Assembly (NCBI GenBank): GCA_027490155.1
Contig: JAIXYP010000069.1
Span: 1-64,000 of the forward strand
DNA: 64,000 nucleotides
Direction of reading: 5' to 3'
Source: Cytophagaceae bacterium
Lineage (GTDB): Bacteria; Bacteroidota; Bacteroidia; Cytophagales; Flexibacteraceae
Under the pieces are notes generated by a model. It saw only the letters and a list, made by a program, of their open reading frames with translations. It was not told the DNA's origin and ran no database searches. Position 1 is the first letter of the stretch. The number at the start of each line of letters is the position of its first letter. The position numbers and the translations under genes were made by a program. Shown here piece after piece: positions 10,515 to 18,804 of this stretch.

Positions 10515-10560
10515 GGTAGGGGATTAGTCCTCTGACTATGACTGAATAACATTACCGATA

Positions 10561-10582
10561 GGAGCTTTAGGGCTCCTTTTTT
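10561..10582 (+). terminator. Intrinsic terminator after bamA-skp
   Basis: GGAGC (10561-10565) pairs with GCTCC (10572-10576), followed by six T residues. It separates the bamA unit from the next small gene. Confidence 0.75.
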
Positions 10583-10646
10583 GTGATATCCCTTAGGGTC
10601 AAAATCAGCATTTGGAGACTATTTGAGCCGTTTTTTGGTCGATCAA

Positions 10647-10682
10647 CTACTAATTTTAGTAGGTTTTAGTAGATATCAGTAG
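10647..10682. repeat. 10-bp TAGTAG repeat array with inverted arm
   Basis: Three consecutive 10-base units, ATTTTAGTAG, GTTTTAGTAG and ATATCAGTAG (10653-10682), follow one another exactly. The first is also the right arm of a perfect inverted repeat (CTACTAA at 10647-10653, TTAGTAG at 10656-10662). One-helical-turn spacing places all copies on the same DNA face. The array ends 6 bases before the start codon of a winged-helix protein, so it resembles an operator for autoregulation (inference). Confidence 0.55.
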
Positions 10683-10688
10683 CTGGGT

Positions 10689-10973
10689 TTGGCGGGTAAG
10701 CGGCTAAACCAATCTACCTACCTCGAGAAACAAAAGACCAAGAAACTAGCCCAGTTTGAGGCCCTCATGACCAACCAAAATCTCAAAGAACGCCAAGCGG
10801 CACTAATCGCGAGCTGGCAGCGCAAACCGAAGGACTTTGTCAGTATCGAAAATCACCAGCGATACCATGGCCTGACTTATCAAACAGCGCGGACTGACCT
10901 CCTCAAACTCGTCGAGATGGGCCTAGCAAGGATGATCATGGCTGGTAAAAAGCAGCTCTATGAGCGGATATGA
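10689..10973 (+). CDS. Small winged-helix protein resembling the Fic C-terminal domain
   Basis: 94 residues from a TTG start, with a stop codon in frame just upstream. An ATG at residue 27 is the alternative start. The C-terminal half (NHQRYHGLTYQTARTDL then LVEMGL) closely resembles the winged-helix segment that ends many Bacteroidetes Fic proteins. The catalytic Fic core (HPFxxGNGR) is absent here and in the surrounding 1 kb. It may be a free-standing DNA-binding protein or the tail left by deletion of a fic gene. The TAGTAG repeats directly upstream favour a working regulator; the missing ATG favours a remnant. Confidence 0.5.
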   Translation: MAGKRLNQSTYLEKQKTKKLAQFEALMTNQNLKERQAALIASWQRKPKDFVSIENHQRYHGLTYQTARTDLLKLVEMGLARMIMAGKKQLYERI

Positions 10974-11184
10974 CCGATCTACTTAGCCTTAATGCCATGT
11001 TAAAGCATCTGCAGCGGAGGCCCTTTCGGTCTATCCAAGCCGATCTTGCCCACAGTTGGCGGCAGCATTGCTACTTTTTTGAACAGATTCATTATTATTG
11101 CACCGCAAATGCCCCGACAAGTATGGCGGCAGCAACGACGCAATGCCCCGATGGCAATCGCCATTGGTCCAATTACAACAAGAG

Positions 11185-11865
11185 ATGATAAAGAACCTGA
11201 TGGTTGCCCTTGCTATGGGTACCGCCCTGGCAGCAGCCACCACCACTACTTCGGTAGCACAAGCAGAAGAAAAACCAGCAACTACCCTTGCGGTTAATCC
11301 TGCCAACAATGGCCCCCTCAAGATCGGCTATACTTCTGTCTATTACATCCTGAGCGCCTCCCCTAGGGCTAAGGAGATCGAGAGTGACTTAAAGGCACGT
11401 AATACCCAACTCGAGAAAGAGCTTCAGAAAAAAATGGCCGACTTCGAAGAGAAGTACACTGGTTTCCAACGTGGACAAAACACCATGAGCGAAACCATTA
11501 AGGCTGATAAATACAACGAGCTCAAGAATCTGGAGAGCAGCATCAAGGAGTTCCAGAAGAACGCCGAGCAAGAAATGAGCACCAAACGTGAAGAGCTCGT
11601 AGCCCCAGAGATCGAAAAGATCACGAAGGCCATCAAAGAGGTCGCTTCAGAAAACAGCTACACCTACATCCTGAACGGTGACCCACAGATCATGATCTTC
11701 GGCGCTGATCAGTTTGATGTGACTGACCTTGTGTTCAAGAAACTAGGCATTGCTAAGCCAGTCCCTGGTGCTAACGCAGGTGGAACTGACAGCCCGGCAA
11801 AACCAGCCAATAAGCCAAGTACTTTCCCTAAAGGTGGTGGTGCCAAGAAGCCAGGTGCGAAATAG
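11185..11865 (+). CDS. Skp/OmpH-family periplasmic chaperone (second copy)
   Basis: 226 residues from the ATG at 11185, chosen because it puts a signal peptide first (MIKNLMVALAMGTALAAATT, cleavage likely near AQAEE). The OmpH start KIGYTSVYYILSASPRAKEI is followed by a long Lys/Glu coiled region (about 65-160) and a C-terminal domain. The tail is Pro/Gly/Lys-rich and low in complexity. Two consecutive Skp-like genes after bamA are common in Bacteroidetes. Here the pair is split by the Fic-like gene and a terminator. Confidence 0.85.
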   Translation: MIKNLMVALAMGTALAAATTTTSVAQAEEKPATTLAVNPANNGPLKIGYTSVYYILSASPRAKEIESDLKARNTQLEKELQKKMADFEEKYTGFQRGQNTMSETIKADKYNELKNLESSIKEFQKNAEQEMSTKREELVAPEIEKITKAIKEVASENSYTYILNGDPQIMIFGADQFDVTDLVFKKLGIAKPVPGANAGGTDSPAKPANKPSTFPKGGGAKKPGAK

Positions 11866-11881
11866 CTCCTAGCCTTGGGCA

Positions 11882-11901
11882 TTTAGCCATCTCTGGCTAA
11901 A
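11882..11901 (+). other. Perfect hairpin after the second OmpH gene
   Basis: TTTAGCCA and TGGCTAAA form a perfect 8-bp stem with a TCTC loop, 17 bases after the stop codon. There is no T-run. It may protect the mRNA 3' end ahead of the terminator at 11926-11958. Confidence 0.45.
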
Positions 11902-11925
11902 CTTCCTGATGAAAACAACCAAACA

Positions 11926-11958
11926 ACAGACCAAGTGGACTTTCCGCTTGGTCTGTTT
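11926..11958 (+). terminator. Probable terminator of the second OmpH gene
   Basis: ACAGACCAAG (11926-11935) pairs perfectly with CTTGGTCTGT (11947-11956), followed by a short T-run. The hairpin covers a GTG that could extend the next open frame, which supports the ATG at 12004 as the next gene's start. Confidence 0.65.
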
Positions 11959-12003
11959 GCATTACACCCTACTCACTTTAGTCCTGCACCACTTCGATTT
12001 ACA

Positions 12004-12405
12004 ATGACCCTGATACCTGCCCAAGTCATGTTCTGGCTCTGTTTGTCACTCATGATGGTGCATGAGCTAGACGCAACCTGGCATAAGGAGTGGCGATTGT
12101 TACCAGGTCTGTCCTCCCTGCCAGACCGATGGGGACGGATTGTTTTTGTGTTAGCGCACATACCGATTTTTTGGTGGGTGTTATATCAGGTCGGGCAAGA
12201 CGTGAGCGTTGCAAGCACGATGACCAACACGATGACTAGCCCCAGTACTTTCCGGATTGGGTTTGATGTTTTTGCGATCGCCCATTTAGGTGCGCATTAC
12301 CTTTTGCGTAAACACCCAGCCATCGCCATGACGGGTTGGGACTCTTGGCTGTTAATTGTTGGCGCAGCGTTGGCCGGATTAGCAGACCTGTGGTTGCTGT
12401 GGTAG
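12004..12405 (+). CDS. Small integral membrane protein, DUF6713-like
   Basis: 133 residues from the ATG at 12004. Hydrophobic segments at about residues 5-19, 44-62, 82-95 and 111-131 suggest four membrane spans. The segment MMVHELDATWHKEWRLLPG matches the pattern I associate with the DUF6713 family (His-Glu followed by Trp/Lys-Glu-Trp). The function is unknown. The gene is monocistronic by position, between a terminator and the rpoC promoter region. The family name is from memory and should be treated as tentative. Confidence 0.6.
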   Translation: MTLIPAQVMFWLCLSLMMVHELDATWHKEWRLLPGLSSLPDRWGRIVFVLAHIPIFWWVLYQVGQDVSVASTMTNTMTSPSTFRIGFDVFAIAHLGAHYLLRKHPAIAMTGWDSWLLIVGAALAGLADLWLLW

Positions 12406-12525
12406 GCTAGGGGACGAGTATTGTCGTGCCCTAGGTTTGGCTACAGGTAACCGATTGTGAATGAGCCTGATCAGTAAAAGCTATAGGACGTTTTTTTGAT
12501 TTTGGTGCAGATTTGTGTTAAATAA
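12406..12525. other. Intergenic region before the rpoC promoter
   Basis: No gene is seen between the small membrane protein and rpoC. In particular there is no rpoB, which normally lies directly upstream of rpoC. The rest of the gap, to 12728, is the rpoC promoter and a leader of about 170 bases with a small hairpin (ACCGTC with GGCGGT near 12576-12594). Confidence 0.6.
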
Positions 12526-12557
12526 TTAGCGGCTGCCCAAAAAAGTCCGTACTTTTG
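12526..12557 (+). promoter_or_regulatory. rpoC promoter, Bacteroidetes type
   Basis: A TTAG element (12526-12529) and TACTTTTG (12550-12557) are separated by 20 bases. This fits the Bacteroidetes primary-sigma consensus of TTTG at -33 and TAnnTTTG at -7. A dedicated promoter is expected if rpoC is transcribed apart from rpoB. Confidence 0.6.
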
Positions 12558-12728
12558 CAGGCTTAACTCAAAAACCGTCTTCTTCAGGCGGTCTGTAAAG
12601 GCTCATGGGCCCTTGCAGCCGACTAAACAAGAAGAACTGTCCAGGACCTAGACGCAGGCCGCGGGCTTGGTTTATTGAGGAGGTTAACCTAGCGATTGCA
12701 ACAATTTTGCAACCCATAAACCATACTT

Positions 12729-15700
12729 ATGGCATTCAGGAAAAACAAGAAACTGAACCAAGACTTCACGAAGGTCACCATTTCGTTGGCGAGCCCCGAG
12801 TCAATCCTGGACAGTTCTCATGGTGAGGTACGCCAGCCAGAGACCATCAACTACCGGACTTATAAGCCCGAGATGGATGGTCTGTTCTGCGAACGCATTT
12901 TTGGCCCTACAAAGGACTGGGAATGCCACTGCGGTAAATACAAACGTATCCGGTACAAAGGCATCATCTGCGATCGCTGTGGTGTCGAAGTAACCGAGAA
13001 GAAAGTACGCCGCGAGCGTATGGGCCACATCGAATTGGTGGTGCCGGTTGCACACATTTGGTACTTCAAGTCCCTGCCGAACAAAATCGGCTATCTGCTC
13101 GGTCAGCCGACCAAGAAGCTGGACCAAATTATCTATTACGAGCGTTATGTGGTCATACAGCCCGGCATCTTGGCCGAGGATGGTGTGGAGCAAGACATGT
13201 TCCTGACCGAGGAAGAGTACCTAGATCACCTAGACAAACTCCCAGCTGATAACCAGCGCCTTGACGACTCAGATCCGAACAAATTCATCGCCAAAATGGG
13301 TGCCGATGCGCTCATGATGATGCTCAGCCGTCTGAACCTAGACAAGTTGAGCTTCTCCCTGCGTGACTCTGCTGCCAAGGATACAAGCCAACAACGCAAA
13401 GCTGAGGCCCTCAAACGCCTCAAAGTTGTCGAGGCCTTCCGTGATGCCAACACCCGTGTCGAAAACCGGCCAGAGTGGATGATCATCAAGATGGTCCCTG
13501 TTATCCCGCCCGAGTTGCGTCCATTGGTTCCGCTAGACGGTGGCCGTTTTGCGACTAGTGATCTTAACGATCTCTATCGCCGGGTCATCATCCGGAACAA
13601 CCGCCTCAAGCGCCTGATCGAGATCAAAGCGCCAGAGGTTATCCTCCGGAACGAAAAACGTATGTTGCAAGAAGCTGTTGACAGCCTTTTTGACAACAGC
13701 CGTAAGGTTAATGCGGTCCGTGCCGAAGGCAACCGTGCCCTCAAGTCCCTGTCCGACATGCTGAAAGGCAAGCAAGGACGGTTCCGCCAAAACTTGCTTG
13801 GTAAGCGTGTTGACTACTCTGGCCGTTCGGTCATTGTTGTTGGCCCTGAGCTGAAACTACATGAGTGCGGTCTGCCAAAAGACATGGCAGCCGAACTTTT
13901 CAAACCGTTTATCATCCGCAAGCTCATCGAGCGCGGTATCGTCAAGACGGTCAAGAGTGCCAAGAAGATCGTTGATCGTAAGGACCCTGTCGTTTGGGAT
14001 ATCCTCGAGAACGTCCTGAAAGGCCACCCAGTCCTGCTCAACCGTGCGCCTACGCTCCACCGTTTGGGTATTCAGGCCTTCCAGCCTAAACTGATCGAGG
14101 GCAAAGCTATCCAGCTACACCCATTGGTTTGTACCGCGTTCAACGCCGACTTTGACGGTGACCAGATGGCCGTTCACGTGCCGCTGGGTAACGCCGCCAT
14201 CCTCGAGGCCAGCATGCTAATGCTAGCTAGCCACAACATCCTGAACCCTGCCAACGGCGCCCCAGTTACGGTACCGTCTCAGGACATGGTTTTGGGTCTG
14301 TACTACATCACCAAGATGCGCCTCAGCACCCCTGAGGAAACCGTCGCTGGCCAGGACATGATCTTCTTCTCTCCGGACGAGGTGATCATTGCTGTCAACG
14401 AAGGTAAAGTGAGCAAACATGCCCGCATCAAGGTCCGGGTTAACGTCCGGAATGCTGATGGTTCGTTGTCCAATCAATTGGTAGAGACCACCGCTGGCCG
14501 TGTCTTGTTTAACCAAATGGTGCCTTTGGCTGTCGGCTACATTGACCGTCTGCTGACCAAAAAAGAACTCCAGAAAGTTATTTCTGAGGTCTTCAAGATC
14601 TGCGGAATGGCTCGCACCGCCCAGTTCCTAGACGACATCAAACACCTTGGCTTCCAGTCTGCCTTCAAAGGTGGTCTATCCGTAGGTCTTAACGATGTCA
14701 AGATCCCGGCCGAGAAAATGATCCTGATCAATAGCGCCAAGGACGAAGTCCAGGTCGTTGTTGATAACTACCAAGACGGTCTGATCACCGATAACGAGCG
14801 CTATAACCAAGTCATTGACATCTGGACCCGTGTGAACTCAAAAATCACCGAGACCCTGATGAAGCAGCTCGAGAACGACGACCAAGGCTTCAACAGCATC
14901 TTTATGATGATGCACAGCGGTGCCCGTGGTAGCCGTGAGCAGATTCGTCAGCTAGGTGGTATGAGGGGTCTGATGGCCAAGCCACAGAAAAACCTACAAG
15001 GCTCAGTTGGTGAGATTATCGAGAACCCAATCTTGTCAAACTTCAAAGAAGGCCTTGACGTATTGGAGTACTTTATCTCTACCCACGGTGCCCGTAAAGG
15101 CCTTGCTGATACCGCCCTTAAAACGGCAGATGCAGGCTACCTGACCCGTCGTTTGGTTGACGTTGCACAAGACGTCGTCATCAACGAAGAGGATTGCGGC
15201 ACACTCCGTGGCCTCGAGGTGACTGATCTTAAGGACAATGACAACTTGATCGAGTCTCTTGCTGACCGCATCTTGGGTCGTGTTACGGTCCACAATATCT
15301 ATCACCCTGTCACCAACGAACTGCTGATTACGGCAGGCGATGACGTGACTGAGGAAATCGCGGCTGATATCGTTGCTGCAGGTATTGACAGGGTCGAGAT
15401 CCGCTCGGTATTGACCTGCGAAACCAAGCGTGGTGTTTGCGCCAAGTGTTACGGACGTAACCTTGCTACTGGCAAATTGGTACAGCGTGGTGAGGCCGTA
15501 GGTGTCATCGCTGCTCAATCGATCGGTGAGCCAGGTACACAGCTAACCCTCCGCACGTTCCACGTCGGTGGTACTGCTGGTAACAGCACCGTGGATGCCA
15601 ACCTCAAAGCTAAGTACGACGGTGTCATTGCCTTCGAAGAAGTCGAGGTCCTGCCAACAACAACTGCCGATGGCAAACCTACTGATGTGGTCAAGAGCCG

Positions 15701-17072
15701 TATCGGTGAGGTCATGATCATCGAGCCGAAGTCAGGTAAAGTCCTAATGACGAACTCGGTACCATTTGGTTCTTACCTCAAGGTCAAAGCTGGCCAAGCC
15801 GTCAAGGCGGGCGACGAGCTTTGTACTTGGGATGCTTGGAACGCCGTCATCCTATCTGACATCAGCGGTACCATCCACTTTGACGCCATCGAAGAGAGCA
15901 TCACGTTCCGCGAGGAGTCTGATGAGCAAACTGGCCGTAGCGAGAAGGTTATCATCGAGTCAAAAGACAAAAACAAAAACCCAGCGATCCGTATCGTCGG
16001 AGACAATGAGCGTAGCTACAACCTACCGGTTGGTGCCCACCTTGTCGTCGAAGATGGTCAGGTGATCAGTGCTGGTCAGATCCTGTGTAAGATCCCACGT
16101 CAAGTTGGTCGTACACGTGACATCACCGGTGGTCTGCCACGTGTTACTGAGCTTTTCGAGGCCCGTAACCCGAGCAACCCTGCTGTTGTTAGCGAGATCG
16201 ATGGTGAGGTTACGTTTGGCGGTGTCAAACGTGGTAACCGCGAGATCATGATCGAGAGCCGTGACGGTATCAAGAAGAAGTATATGGTGCCACTGGCCAA
16301 GCACATCTTGGTCCAAACCAATGACTTCGTCCGTGCTGGTATGCCACTCAGCGATGGTAGCATCACCCCGAACGACATCTTGTCGATCAAGGGCCCAACT
16401 GCCGTCCAAGAGCACTTGGTGAACGGTATTCAGGAAGTTTATCGCCTCCAAGGTGTTAAGATCAACGACAAACACATCGAGTGTATCGTCCGTCAGATGA
16501 TGCAAAAGGTCGAGATCGTTGACGCTGGCGACACTATGTTCCTCCAGAACCAAGTCGTTGACAAGTGGACATTCCGCACCGAAAACGATGGCATCATGGA
16601 CAAGAAGGTCGTGGTAGAAGCTGGCGATAGCACCGTGCTAGAGCCAGGCCAGATCATCAGCGCCCGCCAGTTGCGTGACGAAAACTCTGCGCTCAAACGC
16701 AAAGACATGCGCCTAGTCGAGGTGCGTGATGCCAGCCCTGCTGTTTCGCGCCCAACCCTACAAGGTATCACTCAGGCATCACTCGGCACCGAAAGCTTTA
16801 TCTCAGCTGCATCGTTCCAGGAAACCACTAAGGTACTGAGCGAAGCCAGCATCAGAGGCAAAGTTGACCACTTGCTTGGCCTCAAAGAGAACGTGATCGT
16901 AGGTCACTTGATCCCGGCTGGTACTGGTCAGCGTGTGTTTGACAGCCTCATCGTCGGTGCCAAATCTGACCAAGAGCGCCTTGCCACGATCGACCCAGCT
17001 GTCTATGCTGAGGAAATCATCAAGGCCAACACCCCTGCTCGCCGCATCCCGCGCCGCGAGTCTGTTTCCTAG
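12729..17072 (+). CDS. rpoC: DNA-directed RNA polymerase subunit beta'
   Basis: 1447 residues, full length. The N-terminal zinc site lies in [20 protein letters not shown]. The clamp and rudder regions are followed by [16 protein letters not shown] and the catalytic [15 protein letters not shown] near residue 472, whose three aspartates bind the active-site Mg2+. The second zinc site is at [15 protein letters not shown], and the C-terminal jaw region is complete. Codon choice is strongly biased, as expected for an abundant protein. Unusually, rpoB is not next to it; instead a promoter and a small membrane-protein gene precede it. Confidence 0.98.
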   Translation: MAFRKNKKLNQDFTKVTISLASPESILDSSHGEVRQPETINYRTYKPEMDGLFCERIFGPTKDWECHCGKYKRIRYKGIICDRCGVEVTEKKVRRERMGHIELVVPVAHIWYFKSLPNKIGYLLGQPTKKLDQIIYYERYVVIQPGILAEDGVEQDMFLTEEEYLDHLDKLPADNQRLDDSDPNKFIAKMGADALMMMLSRLNLDKLSFSLRDSAAKDTSQQRKAEALKRLKVVEAFRDANTRVENRPEWMIIKMVPVIPPELRPLVPLDGGRFATSDLNDLYRRVIIRNNRLKRLIEIKAPEVILRNEKRMLQEAVDSLFDNSRKVNAVRAEGNRALKSLSDMLKGKQGRFRQNLLGKRVDYSGRSVIVVGPELKLHECGLPKDMAAELFKPFIIRKLIERGIVKTVKSAKKIVDRKDPVVWDILENVLKGHPVLLNRAPTLHRLGIQAFQPKLIEGKAIQLHPLVCTAFNADFDGDQMAVHVPLGNAAILEASMLMLASHNILNPANGAPVTVPSQDMVLGLYYITKMRLSTPEETVAGQDMIFFSPDEVIIAVNEGKVSKHARIKVRVNVRNADGSLSNQLVETTAGRVLFNQMVPLAVGYIDRLLTKKELQKVISEVFKICGMARTAQFLDDIKHLGFQSAFKGGLSVGLNDVKIPAEKMILINSAKDEVQVVVDNYQDGLITDNERYNQVIDIWTRVNSKITETLMKQLENDDQGFNSIFMMMHSGARGSREQIRQLGGMRGLMAKPQKNLQGSVGEIIENPILSNFKEGLDVLEYFISTHGARKGLADTALKTADAGYLTRRLVDVAQDVVINEEDCGTLRGLEVTDLKDNDNLIESLADRILGRVTVHNIYHPVTNELLITAGDDVTEEIAADIVAAGIDRVEIRSVLTCETKRGVCAKCYGRNLATGKLVQRGEAVGVIAAQSIGEPGTQLTLRTFHVGGTAGNSTVDANLKAKYDGVIAFEEVEVLPTTTADGKPTDVVKSRIGEVMIIEPKSGKVLMTNSVPFGSYLKVKAGQAVKAGDELCTWDAWNAVILSDISGTIHFDAIEESITFREESDEQTGRSEKVIIESKDKNKNPAIRIVGDNERSYNLPVGAHLVVEDGQVISAGQILCKIPRQVGRTRDITGGLPRVTELFEARNPSNPAVVSEIDGEVTFGGVKRGNREIMIESRDGIKKKYMVPLAKHILVQTNDFVRAGMPLSDGSITPNDILSIKGPTAVQEHLVNGIQEVYRLQGVKINDKHIECIVRQMMQKVEIVDAGDTMFLQNQVVDKWTFRTENDGIMDKKVVVEAGDSTVLEPGQIISARQLRDENSALKRKDMRLVEVRDASPAVSRPTLQGITQASLGTESFISAASFQETTKVLSEASIRGKVDHLLGLKENVIVGHLIPAGTGQRVFDSLIVGAKSDQERLATIDPAVYAEEIIKANTPARRIPRRESVS

Positions 17073-17115
17073 TCTCGTCCCGAATAGCAGGCAACTGCTA
17101 AACTAGATTTATCCA

Positions 17116-17156
17116 CCTGCCCAGTGACTGTTATGGTTGCTGGGCAGGTTTTTTTT
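17116..17156 (+). terminator. rpoC terminator
   Basis: CCTGCCCAG (17116-17124) pairs perfectly with CTGGGCAGG (17140-17148), followed by eight T residues. Confidence 0.9.
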
Positions 17157-17548
17157 GGGGCCTTAGCAAATGGGGTGGTTGCTGATGTGCAGCACACAGG
17201 TAGGTAAATTTGCTAAAGTGGAGGTAATACTTTAAAGTGGAGGTAATACTTTGCAGGAACCTAACCACTCATTCCGACCAGTCTTTATCTTTGGTAGATA
17301 GGCATTGGATCCAATTTAGGGCAGGTGGTTTTGCAACATTATTTGAAGTCCGAATCCCTATGATTGGAACGGTACTAAATCGAGAAGCCCTTAGGGGGCA
17401 AAATGCAGACTTCGCACCACATGATTAAGGGTGCTTAAAGCTATTGTCCTGGATATTACGATGCCTCGTGGGAGCAATTCGATGCTACTATACTATTAAT
17501 ATAATCTCTTTTTGATCTAGGCTCTGGACAAATTATTAGTCCTAATCA
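17157..17548. other. Intergenic region with a tandem duplication
   Basis: No supported gene. A frame of 63 codons at 17237-17428 has no start-site support or family resemblance, though its last part (RIPMIGTVLNREALRGQ) reads like protein and could be a remnant. The 19-bp tandem repeat is listed separately. Confidence 0.5.
17214..17251. repeat. Perfect 19-bp tandem duplication
   Basis: TAAAGTGGAGGTAATACTT occurs twice head to tail with no mismatch and no spacer (17214-17232 and 17233-17251). The duplication looks recent. It could be a slippage product or a doubled binding site. Confidence 0.8.
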
Positions 17549-18523
17549 TTATTCAGCAGCAGGCTCCGTCGGTTCTGGTTCATTGGCTTCTGGCGAGGAT
17601 GCTGTAGCAACGGCCGTTGTTCTTTGCACTACCTTCTTCTTCCTAAAAAGGTTTATGAGATAGGCGCCAAGCCCGCCAAGCCCAAGGATGATGACCTTTA
17701 TATACTTAAGAAAAAATGCACCAATGATCGAGAAGAACCCCGCCTTGGACAGTACTTTGCCTGCAATCAGACCACCTATGCCATAGGCTGCTAATTTGTC
17801 AATCGAGCTGTCATAATCTATGTAGCGGCTGCCAGATACAACTTCAAACTTGTCAAGCAGGTCCTCGCCAGCCGTTTTGACTTCAGCAAGTGTGGTTTTG
17901 TCACATACTGCCGTGATCTTGACCTTACCTTCACGGGTCAGGACAACAAAGTTGTAGTTAATGGTTGATATCGTGTCTTGGCCAAACCGCAGTTCTTTAG
18001 CCCAATGCAAGACGTGTTTTTTGTCATCATAGAATGGGGGCGAAGCCCAACCCAGTAGCTTGATGGGTTTATAACCACCATCAAGACGCATCCGATTTCC
18101 CTCATGTAAATCTGTTTGCATCTGCTCAAGCAACTCTGTAAAGTCCATGTTTTTGGCGTCAGAGTCATCGATATGACCATCATTAACGTACCAAATCACA
18201 TAAAAGATATTTCGCATTGTTGAGTCAGGATTGACCGCCAAGACTAAACCCAAGATATCGTCACTTGGTGGATTGTCTAAAGACATCAAGTACTGTTTAG
18301 CATCCTTACTATCTAGAAATAGGTGATTTGGCGGTACGGTAATTTTTCCGATTTTGCCAATATCGTAGGTGCCGCTGTATTTTGGGTCATATTCATAAGC
18401 GGTATCTGGCTCTACAGCCTCTGCCTCCTGATCGTCTTCCTGAGCAAAACAATTGGTTGGGAGCAAGCTGCCGACGAACAATAGTACTAGGATGAATGCG
18501 TAGGAAATGATTGACTTTGTCAC
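17549..18523 (-). CDS. DUF2167 family membrane-anchored protein
   Basis: 324 residues from a GTG start at 18523, chosen because it begins a clear signal peptide (hydrophobic core AFILVLLFVGSLL, ending NCFAQ). The DUF2167 pattern is recognisable: GKITVPPNHLFLD, NDGHIDDSDAKNMDF, GWASPPFYDD, NYNFVVLTREGKVKI and DKLAAYGIGGLIAGKV. One C-terminal membrane helix (about residues 268-290) precedes a positively charged RKKK and an acidic tail, so the bulk is probably periplasmic or on the outer face of the inner membrane. The family's function is not established. Confidence 0.8.
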   Translation of the reverse strand: MTKSIISYAFILVLLFVGSLLPTNCFAQEDDQEAEAVEPDTAYEYDPKYSGTYDIGKIGKITVPPNHLFLDSKDAKQYLMSLDNPPSDDILGLVLAVNPDSTMRNIFYVIWYVNDGHIDDSDAKNMDFTELLEQMQTDLHEGNRMRLDGGYKPIKLLGWASPPFYDDKKHVLHWAKELRFGQDTISTINYNFVVLTREGKVKITAVCDKTTLAEVKTAGEDLLDKFEVVSGSRYIDYDSSIDKLAAYGIGGLIAGKVLSKAGFFSIIGAFFLKYIKVIILGLGGLGAYLINLFRKKKVVQRTTAVATASSPEANEPEPTEPAAE

Positions 18524-18568
18524 GCGTTATCTTGTAAGTGATGTGGTTAGGTACCAATAATGGGCTCC

Positions 18569-18576
18569 CAAACATA
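18569..18576 (-). promoter_or_regulatory. Possible -7 box of the DUF2167 gene
   Basis: On the minus strand the sequence reads TATGTTTG, matching TAnnTTTG, 45 bases upstream of the GTG start. No clear -33 element is seen. Confidence 0.4.
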
Positions 18577-18804
18577 AGTATGGAATCGGAATCTGTAATT
18601 GGTGTAGGCCTAAGAAAATTTTTAACGAGCGAATGTGAAAGAATATTGTAGAAGCTAGGCAACCTTAACACCGAATCAACTGTCTGCCCTAAGTACACCA
18701 ATTGGTTAGTAAAGCAGCATTAATAGGCATTGCCCTATTACCCTCCCCAACCTAGCTTAGTACTGACCCCCCGAAGCATCGATCACGTTTAATTTTTACC
18801 TAGC

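Noticed and set aside
10970-11188. Open frame after the Fic-like gene, starting with an ATGA overlap
   Set aside because: The sequence has no family resemblance and runs into the OmpH start region; composition is not convincing.
17237-17428. 63-codon open frame after rpoC
   Set aside because: It starts inside the tandem duplication, has no recognisable motif and no promoter support. A remnant is possible but cannot be shown.
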